From Butyrivibrio sp. XPD2002 (GTDB lineage Bacteria > Bacillota > Clostridia > Lachnospirales > Lachnospiraceae), in contig NZ_AUIY01000005.1 of assembly GCF_000423945.1 (NCBI RefSeq), forward strand, positions 124,001-188,000: DNA of 64,000 nucleotides. The letters are read 5' to 3'. The notes under the pieces are model-generated. The model saw only the letters and a program-made list of their open reading frames with translations. It ran no database searches and was not told the origin of the DNA. The position numbers and the translations under genes were made by a program. Positions 53,249-62,847 of the stretch are shown in pieces; position 1 is the stretch's first letter; each line of letters starts with the position of its first letter.

Positions 53249-53291
53249 ATGCGTGTTACAAAAATGTCACCGACATTTAAGTATCACGCAT
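53249..53291 (-). terminator. Terminator after nadE
   Basis: ATGCGTG-TAC and GTA-CACGCAT pair around a 20-base loop and are followed on the minus strand by eight T's, 27 bases past the stop. Confidence 0.8.
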
Positions 53292-53318
53292 AGTTTTTTT
53301 ATAGTCTTTTAATTTTTA

Positions 53319-55328
53319 TCAGTTCATCCAGAGCACGGAGCTTGCATCTGAGGGCATTCTGAGGTCTCCTCTTGGTGAAACCGCAACTGATCCGACCTTC
53401 GGTCCGTCAGGGAGACAGCTCCTCTTAAACTGCTGAGCGAAAAATCTCCTGCAGAAGATATCAAGCCACTTATCGATGGTCTCATTATCATAAACCGGAG
53501 AATCATCTCCATCTTTAGTTCCAAAGGAGAGCCTTGCAATGCGGCGAATCTTCTCCTTGGGATATCCCCACCTAAGCATATAGTAGAGGAAGAAATCATG
53601 GAGCTCGTAAGGCCCCACAATAGACTCTGTCTCCTGGGATATCTTGCCATCTGTGGGCGGAAGAAGCTCAGGGCTGACAGGGGTATCCAGAACATCCAAA
53701 AGCACCTCTTTGGCTCCATCTACGCCAAGTGCATCCGCATAGTACTTTACAAGGTGTCTCACCAGGGTCTTGGGAACTCCGGCATTTACGCCGTACATGG
53801 ACATGTGATCTCCGTTGTAAGTCGCCCATCCAAGAGCCAGCTCAGACAGATCGCCTGTTCCTATTACCATGCCATTCATCATGTTGGCGATATCCATAAG
53901 CACCTGGGTACGTTCTCTGGCCTGACAGTTTTCATAGGTCACATCATGCTTATCGGGATCCTGCCCAATATCCTCAAAGTGCTGCATCACAGACTTTTTG
54001 ATATTTACTTCCTTAAGTGTTGCCCCAAGAGACTCTGCAAGTCTGCAGGCATTGTTATAGGTCCTGTCAGTTGTTCCAAAGCAGGGCATTGTCACGGCGA
54101 TTATTCCGCTTCTGTCCAGTTTTAATGCATCAAAGGCTCTCACCACAACAAGAAGTGCCAGCGTGGAATCAAGGCCGCCGGAAACGCCGATTACCGCTGT
54201 TTTGCAGTTTGTATGCTCCAGACGCTTTTTAAGTCCCATTGCCTGAATAGAAAGAATCTGCTCACAGCGCTTTGCGCGCTCTGCTTCGTTTGAAGGAACA
54301 AAGGGCTTTCTCGGGAAAATTCTTGAAAGCTTTGTCTCATCAATAGAAAGATTCCCAGGTTCAATTTCCATTATTCCACAGTCTGAAGCATTTATTGTAT
54401 TGAAGGTCGTCATCTTTCTTCGCTCATGACAGATCCTTGCAACATCTATCTCCGCGTAGGTGATACCGTTTTGGAAAAGTGGCTGCTCGGCAAGTACCGT
54501 GCCATTTTCTGCAATTATGTTATGACCTCCAAAAACAATATCCTGAGTGGATTCACCATCTCCGGCTGAAGCATAGATATATCCACATACAAGTCTTCCA
54601 CTTGTCATCTTAACAAGATCCCTGCGATAGGTATCCTTTCCTACAAGGTCATTGGAAGCAGACAGATTAACGATAAGGGTTGCTCCTGACTCAGCCAGAA
54701 GAGTTCCCGGTGTATCAGGAACCCACAGATCCTCACAGAGCTCGCAGCCAACCTTAAGCCCCTTTACAGAGTCCTCTAAGTCAAGCATGATTTTGCCAAA
54801 CTGCGCCCAGTATACGTCTACTCCATTCTCCGCTTCATCCGAATCGTGCTCATAGCATTCATCATCCTCATAGGAATAATGACAGGTTATTCCCCTAAGC
54901 TTAACCGTGTCATTTTCACCAAAATCTGCTCCACTGGCAAAATATCTCTGCTCGTAGAACTCACCGTGATTGGGAATATTATACTTTGGCACAATGCCTT
55001 GTATGACGCCGTCCTGAATTATAACCGCACAGTTATACAGCTTACCTCTATGCTCAATGGGCGAACCCACATAGGTGATCATATCCCTGCCTGCGCTGAA
55101 ATCTATAATCTTCTGAAGTCCCTTGTATGCTCCCTCAAGCAGCGCATCCTGCAAAAACAGATCATTACAGGTATAGCCTGTCAGGCAAAGCTCAGGAAAG
55201 ACCAGTATTTTTACTCCGTTTTCCCAAGCCTCCTTCATCTGCTTTATTATTCTGTCCGCATTATAGAGCGGATCTGCAACCTTTATTTTCGGTGTTGCCG
55301 CAGCAACCTTGATGAAACCATCCTTCAT
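53319..55328 (-). CDS. nadE: Glutamine-dependent NAD+ synthetase
   Basis: 669 residues from ATG 55328 (MKDGFIKVAAATPKIKVAD, the standard opening). The N-terminal nitrilase-type glutaminase has Glu in ILVFPELCLTGY and Cys in KVGCELCEDLW; the C-terminal synthetase has the P-loop VSGGLDSTLALLV, then GTGDLSELALGWATYNGDHMSMYGVN. It amidates deamido-NAD+ using glutamine. The start is not certain: the good ribosome binding site AAGGAGT is separated from it by a perfect hairpin; an in-frame GTG at 55337 lies right after the hairpin. Confidence 0.95.
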   Translation of the reverse strand: MKDGFIKVAAATPKIKVADPLYNADRIIKQMKEAWENGVKILVFPELCLTGYTCNDLFLQDALLEGAYKGLQKIIDFSAGRDMITYVGSPIEHRGKLYNCAVIIQDGVIQGIVPKYNIPNHGEFYEQRYFASGADFGENDTVKLRGITCHYSYEDDECYEHDSDEAENGVDVYWAQFGKIMLDLEDSVKGLKVGCELCEDLWVPDTPGTLLAESGATLIVNLSASNDLVGKDTYRRDLVKMTSGRLVCGYIYASAGDGESTQDIVFGGHNIIAENGTVLAEQPLFQNGITYAEIDVARICHERRKMTTFNTINASDCGIMEIEPGNLSIDETKLSRIFPRKPFVPSNEAERAKRCEQILSIQAMGLKKRLEHTNCKTAVIGVSGGLDSTLALLVVVRAFDALKLDRSGIIAVTMPCFGTTDRTYNNACRLAESLGATLKEVNIKKSVMQHFEDIGQDPDKHDVTYENCQARERTQVLMDIANMMNGMVIGTGDLSELALGWATYNGDHMSMYGVNAGVPKTLVRHLVKYYADALGVDGAKEVLLDVLDTPVSPELLPPTDGKISQETESIVGPYELHDFFLYYMLRWGYPKEKIRRIARLSFGTKDGDDSPVYDNETIDKWLDIFCRRFFAQQFKRSCLPDGPKVGSVAVSPRGDLRMPSDASSVLWMN

Positions 55329-55341
55329 GCAATTCACGTAT

Positions 55342-55380
55342 AATCCAATCATATGTGAAAAAATGATTGGATTACTCCTT
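55342..55380 (-). promoter_or_regulatory. Hairpin between ribosome binding site and nadE start
   Basis: AAGGAGT (55380-55374) is followed at once by a perfect 10-bp hairpin, arms AATCCAATCA and TGATTGGATT (55373-55342), and then ATAC and GTG (55337). Folding would bring the Shine-Dalgarno sequence to 5 bases from the GTG or 14 bases from the ATG. Confidence 0.5.
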
Positions 55381-55417
55381 TCTCCCGGATTCTCCGGGCT
55401 TCTCAAGAATTTTTATT

Positions 55418-56326
55418 TCAATTCATATCCTTGCCATGTTCCCTTGCAAGGACGTATATTCTCTCACTATCCTCAGTGGGCTCCTCGTGAGTATCAGCAT
55501 CAATGGCCGTGATAAAGGTCATGCCCGCCTGCTCAACAAACGCCTTCATCTCATCCAGGGTATATCCCCTCTGAAGGTGTGTTTCGATTGACCTCTCGAA
55601 AAGCTCCTCAGAAGCATCGACTGAAGCCTTATCCGTTCCTGCACCTTTTTTCACAAAAAGAGTAAGATCATACTCGTTGATATTCGTATCAACATCGAAG
55701 AAATTCTCCCAGATAAAGCTGCAATCCTCTCTGTTCTCCGCTATCGTCACATTGCCGATAACATCCCTGTACTTATGCAGGGTATTAAAATCAAACAGAA
55801 AAAGTCCGCCGGGATAAAGATAATTATTTACCTTAGTAAAAGCCTTCCTTATCTGTTCGTCCTCGATAAGATAATTGATACTGTCACAGACGCTGACTAT
55901 AGTGCCCGCGGTACAGAAAAGGTCCAGCTCGCACATATCCTGCTCAAGATACATGATGTCCAGCCCCGCTTTTTCCATCTTGCTTCTGGCAATCCCTAGC
56001 ATATCACCGGAATTATCAATCCCGATCATATCAAAACCAAGCTTTGCCATCTCTTCTGTAAAGCTTCCGGTTCCGCAGCCTAGCTCCACCACAAGGTTCT
56101 TTTCCTGGAGCAGGAGCTCCTCTGTGTCCTCTACAGAATCTTCAGCATCCTCATATTCAGTTTCAGGCTCCTCTTCCCCTTTTGTGGTGGCAGCACCATT
56201 ATTAGCATAAGGAGCAGAAATCCCATATCCCGAAATAAGACGCGATATATACGCCGCCCAGTCGTGATATGGGGTTTCATCCATAAACTCATCATATACT
56301 TTTGCAAAATCTGTATAGGCTTCCAT
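55418..56326 (-). CDS. Class I SAM-dependent methyltransferase
   Basis: 302 residues from ATG 56326, with GGGAG six bases upstream. The Rossmann motif I is LVVELGCGTGSFTEEM (about residue 73), followed by MIGIDNSGDMLGIAR, MCELDLFCTAGTIVSVCDSINYL and LFDFNT. Before motif I is an acidic insertion of ~35 residues (EEPETEYEDAEDSVEDTEE) not usual in this family. The substrate is unknown. The stop lies 37 bases before the longest nadE frame. Confidence 0.88.
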   Translation of the reverse strand: MEAYTDFAKVYDEFMDETPYHDWAAYISRLISGYGISAPYANNGAATTKGEEEPETEYEDAEDSVEDTEELLLQEKNLVVELGCGTGSFTEEMAKLGFDMIGIDNSGDMLGIARSKMEKAGLDIMYLEQDMCELDLFCTAGTIVSVCDSINYLIEDEQIRKAFTKVNNYLYPGGLFLFDFNTLHKYRDVIGNVTIAENREDCSFIWENFFDVDTNINEYDLTLFVKKGAGTDKASVDASEELFERSIETHLQRGYTLDEMKAFVEQAGMTFITAIDADTHEEPTEDSERIYVLAREHGKDMN

Positions 56327-56377
56327 AGTCATCTCCCAATGAAAATAACTTACTTCACACACATTTTATCAAAAAAA

Positions 56378-56412
56378 GAGCAGGCTTGCACTTTTAATGT
56401 ACAAACCCGCTC
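56378..56412 (-). terminator. Terminator after small multidrug export gene
   Basis: GAGC-GG-TTG and CAA-CC-GCTC pair with small mismatches around an A/T loop; TTTTTTT follows on the minus strand. Confidence 0.7.
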
Positions 56413-56429
56413 TCTACAATTTTCATCTA

Positions 56430-56948
56430 TCAGCCTGCGAAACCAAAAATCGCACCAACACCCAAGTAGCTGACTAGTCCTACGATTGTACCTGCAAGGG
56501 CAATTCCGCATACGACAGCGATAACGCTCTTCTTAAAGTCCATATCAAGGATTGAAGCAGCCAGTGTTCCTGTCCATGCGCCTGTTCCGGGAACCGGGAT
56601 TCCAACAAACAGAAGGAGTGCCCAATAAACACCTTTTCCGGCCTTCTCCTGAAGCTTCATTCCGCCCTTCTCACCCTTGTTAAGACAAAAGCTGAAGAAA
56701 CGACCGATAACCGGCTTATCCTTACCCCACTCAAGGATTCTTCTTGCAAAGAAGAAAATGAAGGGCATAGGAATCATATTACCGATTGCGATAATAATAT
56801 ATCCCAAAAGCAAGTTAAAGCCTGTAGCTGTATGTGCAAATCCATGGGCAGCGGGTACAGCGCCTCTGAGTTCAACCATAGGAACCATGGAAAGAATAAA
56901 TACAAAAATATACTGACCAATAAGTGACGTTTTAAACAAAGTAAGCAT
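56430..56948 (-). CDS. Small multidrug export family membrane protein
   Basis: 172 residues from ATG 56948, which has AAAGG nine bases upstream. Membrane helices: YIFVFILSMVPMVELRGAVPAA (with the conserved PMVELRGAIP motif), LLLGYIIIAIGNMIPMPFIFFFA, and the C-terminal YWALLLFVGIPVPGTGAWTGTLAAS with the conserved PxPGTGAW, then VIAVVCGIALAGTIVGLVSYLGV. The family name comes from weak export phenotypes; the true substrate is unclear. Confidence 0.85.
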   Translation of the reverse strand: MLTLFKTSLIGQYIFVFILSMVPMVELRGAVPAAHGFAHTATGFNLLLGYIIIAIGNMIPMPFIFFFARRILEWGKDKPVIGRFFSFCLNKGEKGGMKLQEKAGKGVYWALLLFVGIPVPGTGAWTGTLAASILDMDFKKSVIAVVCGIALAGTIVGLVSYLGVGAIFGFAG

Positions 56949-57114
56949 AAAAACAGCCTTTCTTACAATCCGTTCACCGGGCAAATCATCAGATGCTGGT
57001 GAACATATAAAACATTCCAGTACACGATTGTATCAAAAGGCTGTTAATCCTACAAGTATAATTGTTTTTTCGTATAATAATTTACGTCAAAACTCATTTT
57101 TTCAATTGTCCGCT

Positions 57115-58176
57115 TTACGCAAGATACTCCTTTAAAAATGCGATAAGCTTATCCATTTCCTCATCAGTTCCGATGGTTATCCTTAGGTAATCGGCGATTC
57201 TATCAGCGCTCCAGTGTCTCACATAAATACCCTTTTCCTTAAGCGCAAGGAAAAGCTCTTCTCCGGAGACTCTTTCATGCTTTGCGAAGATAAAGTTCGC
57301 CTTGGAATCAGGGAATGTAAATCCAAGCCCGGAAAGCTCCTTCTTCACACGCTCTCTGGTGGCAACGATTTTTGCACAGGTGTCCTTGAAATACTTATCA
57401 TCTTCTATTGCAGCAACTCCCAGCTCAAGTGAAGGTCTGTTCATTGTATATGAATTGAAGGAAAACTTCGCATCCTGCATATACTTAATAAGCTTTTTGG
57501 AGCCGAAGGCATACCCAATTCTCATTCCTGCCATTGCTCTGGACTTGGAGAAGGTCTGTACCACCAGAACATTTTCATATTTCTCTATGAGAGGAAGCGC
57601 ACTTTCTCCGCCAAAATCTATATATGCTTCATCTATGATAACCACAGAATTCCTGTTGTGCTGAATTAACTTTTCAAGTTCAGACACAGGCTCAGATATT
57701 CCCACAGGGGCATTGGGATTTGCAATTATCACTCCGCCATTTGGCTGATTCTCCTCATAATAGTCCTCAAAATTGATCTTGAAATCATCGTTTAAAGGAA
57801 TCTTTTTATAAGGCACCTTGTACAGCTCTGCCCATACATCATAGAAGGAATAGGTTATATCCGGGAAAAGCAGGGGCTTATCGGAATTGAAAAAAGTAAG
57901 ATAAGCCATTGAAAGTACATCGTCTGAACCCACACCTACAAAAATCTGGTCCTTTGGCACATTGTAATAATCTGAAAGTGCATCCACCAGAACGGAAGCC
58001 TCCGGATCAGGATAAAGTCTCATATCCTCATATTTGATGTTATCCAAAAGCTTTCTTACTCCCGGTGCCGGCGGATAGGGGCACTCGTTTGTATTTAATT
58101 TGATTATGTTTTTATCCTTAGGCTGCTCTCCCGGAACATAGGGAGTTACCTTTCTTACTATTTTTTCCCAGCTCAT
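57115..58176 (-). CDS. hisC: Histidinol-phosphate aminotransferase
   Basis: 353 residues of PLP-dependent fold type I. The PLP lysine lies in QTFSKSRAMAGMRIGYAFG; other motifs are KLNTNECPYPPAPGV at the N-terminus, VGVGSDDVLSMAYLTF, NPNAPVGI and IDEAYIDFGG. It converts imidazole-acetol phosphate to histidinol phosphate; some relatives act on aromatic amino acids. No other his genes are adjacent. Full length. Confidence 0.93.
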   Translation of the reverse strand: MSWEKIVRKVTPYVPGEQPKDKNIIKLNTNECPYPPAPGVRKLLDNIKYEDMRLYPDPEASVLVDALSDYYNVPKDQIFVGVGSDDVLSMAYLTFFNSDKPLLFPDITYSFYDVWAELYKVPYKKIPLNDDFKINFEDYYEENQPNGGVIIANPNAPVGISEPVSELEKLIQHNRNSVVIIDEAYIDFGGESALPLIEKYENVLVVQTFSKSRAMAGMRIGYAFGSKKLIKYMQDAKFSFNSYTMNRPSLELGVAAIEDDKYFKDTCAKIVATRERVKKELSGLGFTFPDSKANFIFAKHERVSGEELFLALKEKGIYVRHWSADRIADYLRITIGTDEEMDKLIAFLKEYLA

Positions 58177-58247
58177 ATCTGCTCTCCGTTAAATGAAGAA
58201 ATATCTCATCTTTTATAAATATAAAGAAATATTTCCAAATAATTAAA

Positions 58248-58301
58248 GGTTGCTTTTTAACACTTTACCATGTTATCACACTAAAGTGTTTTAAAGCAAC
58301 C
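58248..58301 (-). terminator. Long hairpin after lipoprotein gene
   Basis: GGTTGCTTT..AACACTTTA and TAAAGTGTT..AAAGCAACC form an extended stem of ~18 bp with two mismatched pairs. T-runs lie on both sides, so it may stop transcription in both directions. Confidence 0.75.
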
Positions 58302-58316
58302 CTTTTTTCTGACATC

Positions 58317-59387
58317 TTAATACACAGCCTGTACATCGGTTATTTCATCATTCTCTATCCTGTAGCTCCATACAGAATGTCCGGGAACTCTGTGCTCCGT
58401 AAGATAATAGGTTCCATCTACCTGCGTAACATTGTAAGGAGTTCCTCCTCCCACAAAGTACGTACTGTAGATTTCTTCATAGTCACCGCTCATTAGCCGC
58501 TTCAGGTTCCTGGTCCTTATCATGGTAGCCGCGTCCTGATTTCCACTGATATCCGTAGATACAGTTATATAAAAATAGCCGCCGTCACGATACAGCGCCA
58601 CCATGCCTGCCATTTGGTCAGGCACCTCGATCTTTTCCTTAATTTCCAAGGTGTTCTTGTCGCATATGAGAATACCTGAAGGCTTTCCGTCAGCACCTAT
58701 TCCGGAAACAAAATATATCTCGTCGCCATTTAAATAAAAGGACCTGATATATGTCCCGTCAAGAGGACTTGTCTCCCCTCCTCCGGCTTTCCTGACCTCT
58801 GTCAGATACATATCAGTAGAGCCCTCCTCATGCCTGAAGATATACATCTCCCCGGTAGTTGAGCTCCACACATAGAAAGCCTTATCCTCTTCGTCGTACA
58901 CCGTATAGTGAGGTCTTTTCCCTATATTATTAAAAAGCTGAGTATTAACATAGGCTCCGTCTCTGTTCTCAAAGACCAGAACCCTGTTATTCTCCGTATC
59001 ATCCACCATAATAACGCTGCCGTCTCCCGCCATGGTGTGGGGCTGCTTGGCAGCCTTTGTTAGAACCTTCCATTCGTTAATGGGCGCGGTCATATCCTCG
59101 TTATAAATAATCTGATCATGGTAGCAGTCCACAATGAACCACATCCCGTCTATCCTGGTCACATAGGTGGGAACACTAAGCGAAAACTCTGTATTAGCTT
59201 CGCCGCTTACAGCACCATCCGTAACCTTCTCGGATTCACTAATATATCCGCTATCAGCCTTCCATGCCACTTTTTCTTCCGAAGACTGAAGCTGCGCCAT
59301 AGGCTCTTTATTATCGGCATTTCTGCCGCAGCCTATGGCGCTTATACTCATAATTATTCCTATTAAAATCGCAGTAAATCTACGCAT
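58317..59387 (-). CDS. Lipoprotein with beta-propeller-like repeats
   Basis: 356 residues with a lipoprotein signal (AILIGIIMSISAIGC, lipobox AIGC, Cys20). The mature part has repeated strands such as FIVDCYHDQIIYNEDM, DGSVIMVDDTENNRVLVFEN and YFVSGIGADGKPSGILICD, spaced about 45-50 residues apart like NHL/YVTN-type beta-propeller blades. The function is unknown. It lies 21 bases after the TPR glycosyltransferase gene and is probably co-transcribed with it. Confidence 0.68.
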   Translation of the reverse strand: MRRFTAILIGIIMSISAIGCGRNADNKEPMAQLQSSEEKVAWKADSGYISESEKVTDGAVSGEANTEFSLSVPTYVTRIDGMWFIVDCYHDQIIYNEDMTAPINEWKVLTKAAKQPHTMAGDGSVIMVDDTENNRVLVFENRDGAYVNTQLFNNIGKRPHYTVYDEEDKAFYVWSSTTGEMYIFRHEEGSTDMYLTEVRKAGGGETSPLDGTYIRSFYLNGDEIYFVSGIGADGKPSGILICDKNTLEIKEKIEVPDQMAGMVALYRDGGYFYITVSTDISGNQDAATMIRTRNLKRLMSGDYEEIYSTYFVGGGTPYNVTQVDGTYYLTEHRVPGHSVWSYRIENDEITDVQAVY

Positions 59388-59408
59388 TTTCTACTATGTC
59401 AGTACCTT

Positions 59409-60455
59409 TTACAATATTGTCTGCTGCTGTTCTCCGGAGGGAACCTGCCACTTATTGGCTTCATTTTCATAATCAGCTGCCAGCTCCAGATTGCCTAGCT
59501 CGCGATAGCACTCAGCTATCTTGTGAAGCGCCATGTCTCCGCTCCTGTGTACATCAAGAATCGGCGAAGTCTCATAGGCCGCATTGTAATACCACACAAT
59601 GGCCTCATCAAGATCCCCTTTGTTCCTATAATGATTACCCAGCTCATAGCACATCTCACTGGACGGAATCGTGGTGAGATCCTTAAGGGAATATTTAAGA
59701 ATCTCATCTGTTTTCCCATCTATAACTGCTATATGCGCAAGCACACAGGCAGCTTCCTTAATCTGATCAAGATCTCTTCCGGTATCCACAATTGAGCTCT
59801 CAAAGAACTCCTTAGCAAGCATGAAATCCTCTTCCGTTCCAACCATGAAAAGCTCTCTGGCATACATGTTGTGGAGACGTTTACTGATATACTCGCCCTC
59901 TCTAATGGCACGTCTGAAGGCCGATAAATCTCTCTCGCCATGATCCTCAGTGGGATTGTGTTGAATCTCAACCTCACTGTTGCACACCGTGGAATCAAGC
60001 TTGATCATCTCATGGATTGGATCATGCCATACATACTTACGAATTCTTCTGAAAAGCTTGGGCCTGAGTTCACGGTCGAAATTATAAACCGTGTTGTGGC
60101 TTAGCTGATTGCAGTAATACATCTGAACCACATCGATATCAAGCTCATCTATATCCTTCTTGAGCTGCTTAAAGCGCTCGCGATTTTCCTCATCTATTGT
60201 CTCATCCGCATCTGCAGAATAGATAAAATCGCAGGTCGCCTGCTCAAATGAATAGTTTCTGGCATCAGAAAAGCTTCCCGTCCACTCAAACTCAAAAACC
60301 TTCGCTCCATAGGACTTGGCAATCTCCATAGTTCTATCGGTTGAGCCTGTGTCGACAATTATCATCTCGTCCACCAGATCCTTTATACAATCAAGACAGG
60401 TGCCGAGTTTTTCCTCTTCATTCTTAACGATCATGCATAAGCTTATTGTAATCAT
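59409..60455 (-). CDS. Family 2 glycosyltransferase with C-terminal TPR-like region
   Basis: 348 residues. The GT-A domain (1-~200) starts ISLCMIVKNEEEKLGTCLDCIKDLVDEMIIVDTGSTDRT and has the DxD motif as YSADADETI and the FEFEWTGSFSDARNYS segment typical of the SunS/TPR-glycosyltransferase type. The C-terminal ~140 residues are helical repeats (YELGNHYRNKGDLDEAIVWYYNAAYETSP...). Related enzymes glycosylate peptides or surface glycans. GAGGGG precedes ATG 60455. Confidence 0.88.
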   Translation of the reverse strand: MITISLCMIVKNEEEKLGTCLDCIKDLVDEMIIVDTGSTDRTMEIAKSYGAKVFEFEWTGSFSDARNYSFEQATCDFIYSADADETIDEENRERFKQLKKDIDELDIDVVQMYYCNQLSHNTVYNFDRELRPKLFRRIRKYVWHDPIHEMIKLDSTVCNSEVEIQHNPTEDHGERDLSAFRRAIREGEYISKRLHNMYARELFMVGTEEDFMLAKEFFESSIVDTGRDLDQIKEAACVLAHIAVIDGKTDEILKYSLKDLTTIPSSEMCYELGNHYRNKGDLDEAIVWYYNAAYETSPILDVHRSGDMALHKIAECYRELGNLELAADYENEANKWQVPSGEQQQTIL

Positions 60456-60545
60456 AGAGCGCCCCTCACTAAATCTTTGCTAAACTACAATTATCATCCT
60501 ATCTGCACTATTTTCTCGAAATATCGACAATTATATACTTATATC

Positions 60546-62018
60546 TTATTGAATATTACCTTCATCGTCAATAGAAATGCCTGCGGACATCTGCCTCATA
60601 TGGTTCAGAACCGCGGCCTTTCTTTCGCCTGTAGCCTCGGATACCGTACATCCACTCTGAATGGCAGGTATAAACTGAAGCTTCACCTGTCCATCCTTAT
60701 AAATATTGGCTCTAAGCAGTCCTGTTTCCAGTTCCTTTGAATTAAAGAGGAAGTTACCAAGACTGTACACAACCGGAACGCCGTTAATGTAGCCAATCTT
60801 CTGTAAAATATGAGGATGGGCACCGACAATCAGGTCAGCTCCTGCCTCGACCATCTCCGGTCCCTGCTTTTCCTGCCACCAGTCAATTTCTTCCTTATTT
60901 TCAGTTCCCCAGTGGACACATACGATAACGAAAGCACCTGTAGCCTTCGCCTCTTTAATCCTGCTGACGAGCTTTGTTATATCAAGACACCTGAAAACTC
61001 CGGGTGAACTGTCTGTAGCCCCTTTAGTATCAGGATTATCAATTCTTTCAATCTCTGTCGCTGAGATAATGGCTATCTTAATGCCGTTATCCGCAATGTA
61101 ATATACAGGATGTGATGCCTCCTCAAGGTTAGCACCTGCACCTATCCTTGCAACTCCTACGCTGTCAATTGTTGAAAGCGTATCCAAAAGTGCGGTCTGT
61201 CCATAGTCATACGCATGATTGTTGGCAAGTGTAGCAACATCAACTCCCATCTGATTAAGAAGCTCTGCGGAGGAAGGATCAGCCCTGAAAGTAAAGGTCT
61301 TTCCTTCAGTAGGACTTCCACCGTATGAATAGGGGAACTCGTTGTTTACCACCATGATATCCGCGCTTCGCATATATGAAAGGAGACTTCCACCTATCAC
61401 ACCTTCAATACCACCGCCGTTCTGGCGAATCCTGTTCATGATCGCATAATTAGGATCAAAGAGAATATCTCCCGCAAAGGCCATCGATACATAATCCTGA
61501 TTAGCCGGAGTTAATGCATGCTCCCAATTGGCATCAGTGATCTCTACCTCTACTTTATCCTGATTCTGGTCCGAAGCTCCTGCTTCCTGTCCCTCTGCCT
61601 GTTCCTGATCTGATATTCCCTGTCCGTTTTCACCATTCTGCTTATCAGCAAGAGCCAGGTCTGTGTTTTCACCATCATTGGCAGCTTCTATATCATTATT
61701 ATCCAGCTTCGTAGCTCCCGGAAGTCTTGAATCGCCTTTAACTTCCGCTATATCGGATGATTTCTCCTCTTCACCACCGATCTTCTCAGCCAAAGGAACC
61801 CTCAAATCCGCTTGTATTTCCGTTACATCATCAGCAGCCTCAATCCGGGATGTCGACTTTGCCGCCATTGTAAATAAAACCACAGCCCCCACTGTAATAG
61901 TCAGTAAAAATGCGCATACTGAAGCTACCACCGCAGTGTTTACCCCGGAAAAGAAGCCCCCTTTTTCATTTATCTCATCATCATACAAATCTTTTTTCAT
62001 AATATACCACAGGAACAA
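60546..62018 (-). CDS. CapA-type (PgsA-like) metallophosphatase-fold protein
   Basis: 490 residues: a short cytoplasmic N-terminus, one membrane helix (VASVCAFLLTITVGAVVLFTMAA), an acidic low-complexity linker (~45-155) and an extracellular CapA domain: MAFAGDILFDPNY, VNNEFPYSYGG, ATLANNHAYDYGQTALLDTL, IISATE, VCVHWGTE, GADLIVGAHPHILQ and VVYSLGNFLF. CapA proteins act in poly-gamma-glutamate export or other envelope processes. The first codon is TTG 62018, with AGGG upstream; ATG 62000 is an alternative without a ribosome binding site. Confidence 0.88.
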   Translation of the reverse strand: MFLWYIMKKDLYDDEINEKGGFFSGVNTAVVASVCAFLLTITVGAVVLFTMAAKSTSRIEAADDVTEIQADLRVPLAEKIGGEEEKSSDIAEVKGDSRLPGATKLDNNDIEAANDGENTDLALADKQNGENGQGISDQEQAEGQEAGASDQNQDKVEVEITDANWEHALTPANQDYVSMAFAGDILFDPNYAIMNRIRQNGGGIEGVIGGSLLSYMRSADIMVVNNEFPYSYGGSPTEGKTFTFRADPSSAELLNQMGVDVATLANNHAYDYGQTALLDTLSTIDSVGVARIGAGANLEEASHPVYYIADNGIKIAIISATEIERIDNPDTKGATDSSPGVFRCLDITKLVSRIKEAKATGAFVIVCVHWGTENKEEIDWWQEKQGPEMVEAGADLIVGAHPHILQKIGYINGVPVVYSLGNFLFNSKELETGLLRANIYKDGQVKLQFIPAIQSGCTVSEATGERKAAVLNHMRQMSAGISIDDEGNIQ

Positions 62019-62076
62019 CTATATCCCTGCAAACTCCCACTTTTAGAATACCACATATTGTTAAAAACGTAAAAAA

Positions 62077-62107
62077 AATGGCTACTGCACATAGTGCAAT
62101 AGCCATT
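62077..62107 (-). terminator. Terminator after rplA
   Basis: AATGGCTA-TGCAC and GTGCA-TAGCCATT form a 13-bp stem with one mismatch and a 3-base loop, followed by eight T's on the minus strand. Confidence 0.88.
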
Positions 62108-62143
62108 CAAAGCTCACATTATATTGATATTCTCAATCGTAAA

Positions 62144-62833
62144 TCAATACTTGTTAGCAACAACCTTGACACCAGGTCCCATTGTTGTAGCAAGTGATAC
62201 ACTCTTAAGGTACTGGCCCTTAACAGTTGCAGGCTTAGCCTTTACGATAGCATCCATAAGAGCTGTGAAGTTCTGCTCGAGCTGCTCCTCTGAGAAAGAT
62301 GCCTTTCCGATAGGGCAGTGGATGATGTTAGCCTTGTCAAGACGGTACTCAATCTTACCAGCCTTGATATCGTTGATAGCCTTAGTAACGTCCATTGTTA
62401 CTGTACCAGCCTTCGGGTTAGGCATAAGACCCTTAGGTCCGAGAACCTTACCAAGACGTCCTACAACACCCATCATATCAGGTGTAGCAACTACAACGTC
62501 AAAGTCAAGCCAACCTTCGTTCTGGATCTTGGGAATGAGCTCCTCGCCACCTACGTGGTCAGCTCCGGCAGCCTGTGCCTCGTCAAGCTTTGTTCCCTTT
62601 GCAAATACAAGAACCTTTACGCTCTTACCTGTTCCGTGCGGAAGAACAACCGCACCACGGATCTGCTGATCCGCATGACGACCGTCGCAGCTTGTACGAA
62701 TGTGTACTTCAACAGTCTCATCAAATTTTGCAGTAGCAGACTTCTTTACTAAAGAGATTGCTTCTGCAGCTTCATACTGCTGTGCTCTGTCGATGAGCTT
62801 AGCAGCTTCAACATACTTCTTTCCGTGTTTCAT
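62144..62833 (-). CDS. rplA: 50S ribosomal protein L1
   Basis: 229 residues, normal length. Signature regions are [83 protein letters not shown] and [24 protein letters not shown]. It binds the L1 stalk rRNA and, in many bacteria, represses its own L11-L1 mRNA. It follows rplK after 14 bases, with GGAGG upstream. Confidence 0.98.
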   Translation of the reverse strand: MKHGKKYVEAAKLIDRAQQYEAAEAISLVKKSATAKFDETVEVHIRTSCDGRHADQQIRGAVVLPHGTGKSVKVLVFAKGTKLDEAQAAGADHVGGEELIPKIQNEGWLDFDVVVATPDMMGVVGRLGKVLGPKGLMPNPKAGTVTMDVTKAINDIKAGKIEYRLDKANIIHCPIGKASFSEEQLEQNFTALMDAIVKAKPATVKGQYLKSVSLATTMGPGVKVVANKY

Positions 62834-62847
62834 CTCTTAGTCCTCCA

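Noticed and set aside
54846..55343. Plus-strand open frame of 165 codons opposite nadE
   Set aside because: Antisense to conserved nitrilase-domain codons; no recognisable domain or start signal.
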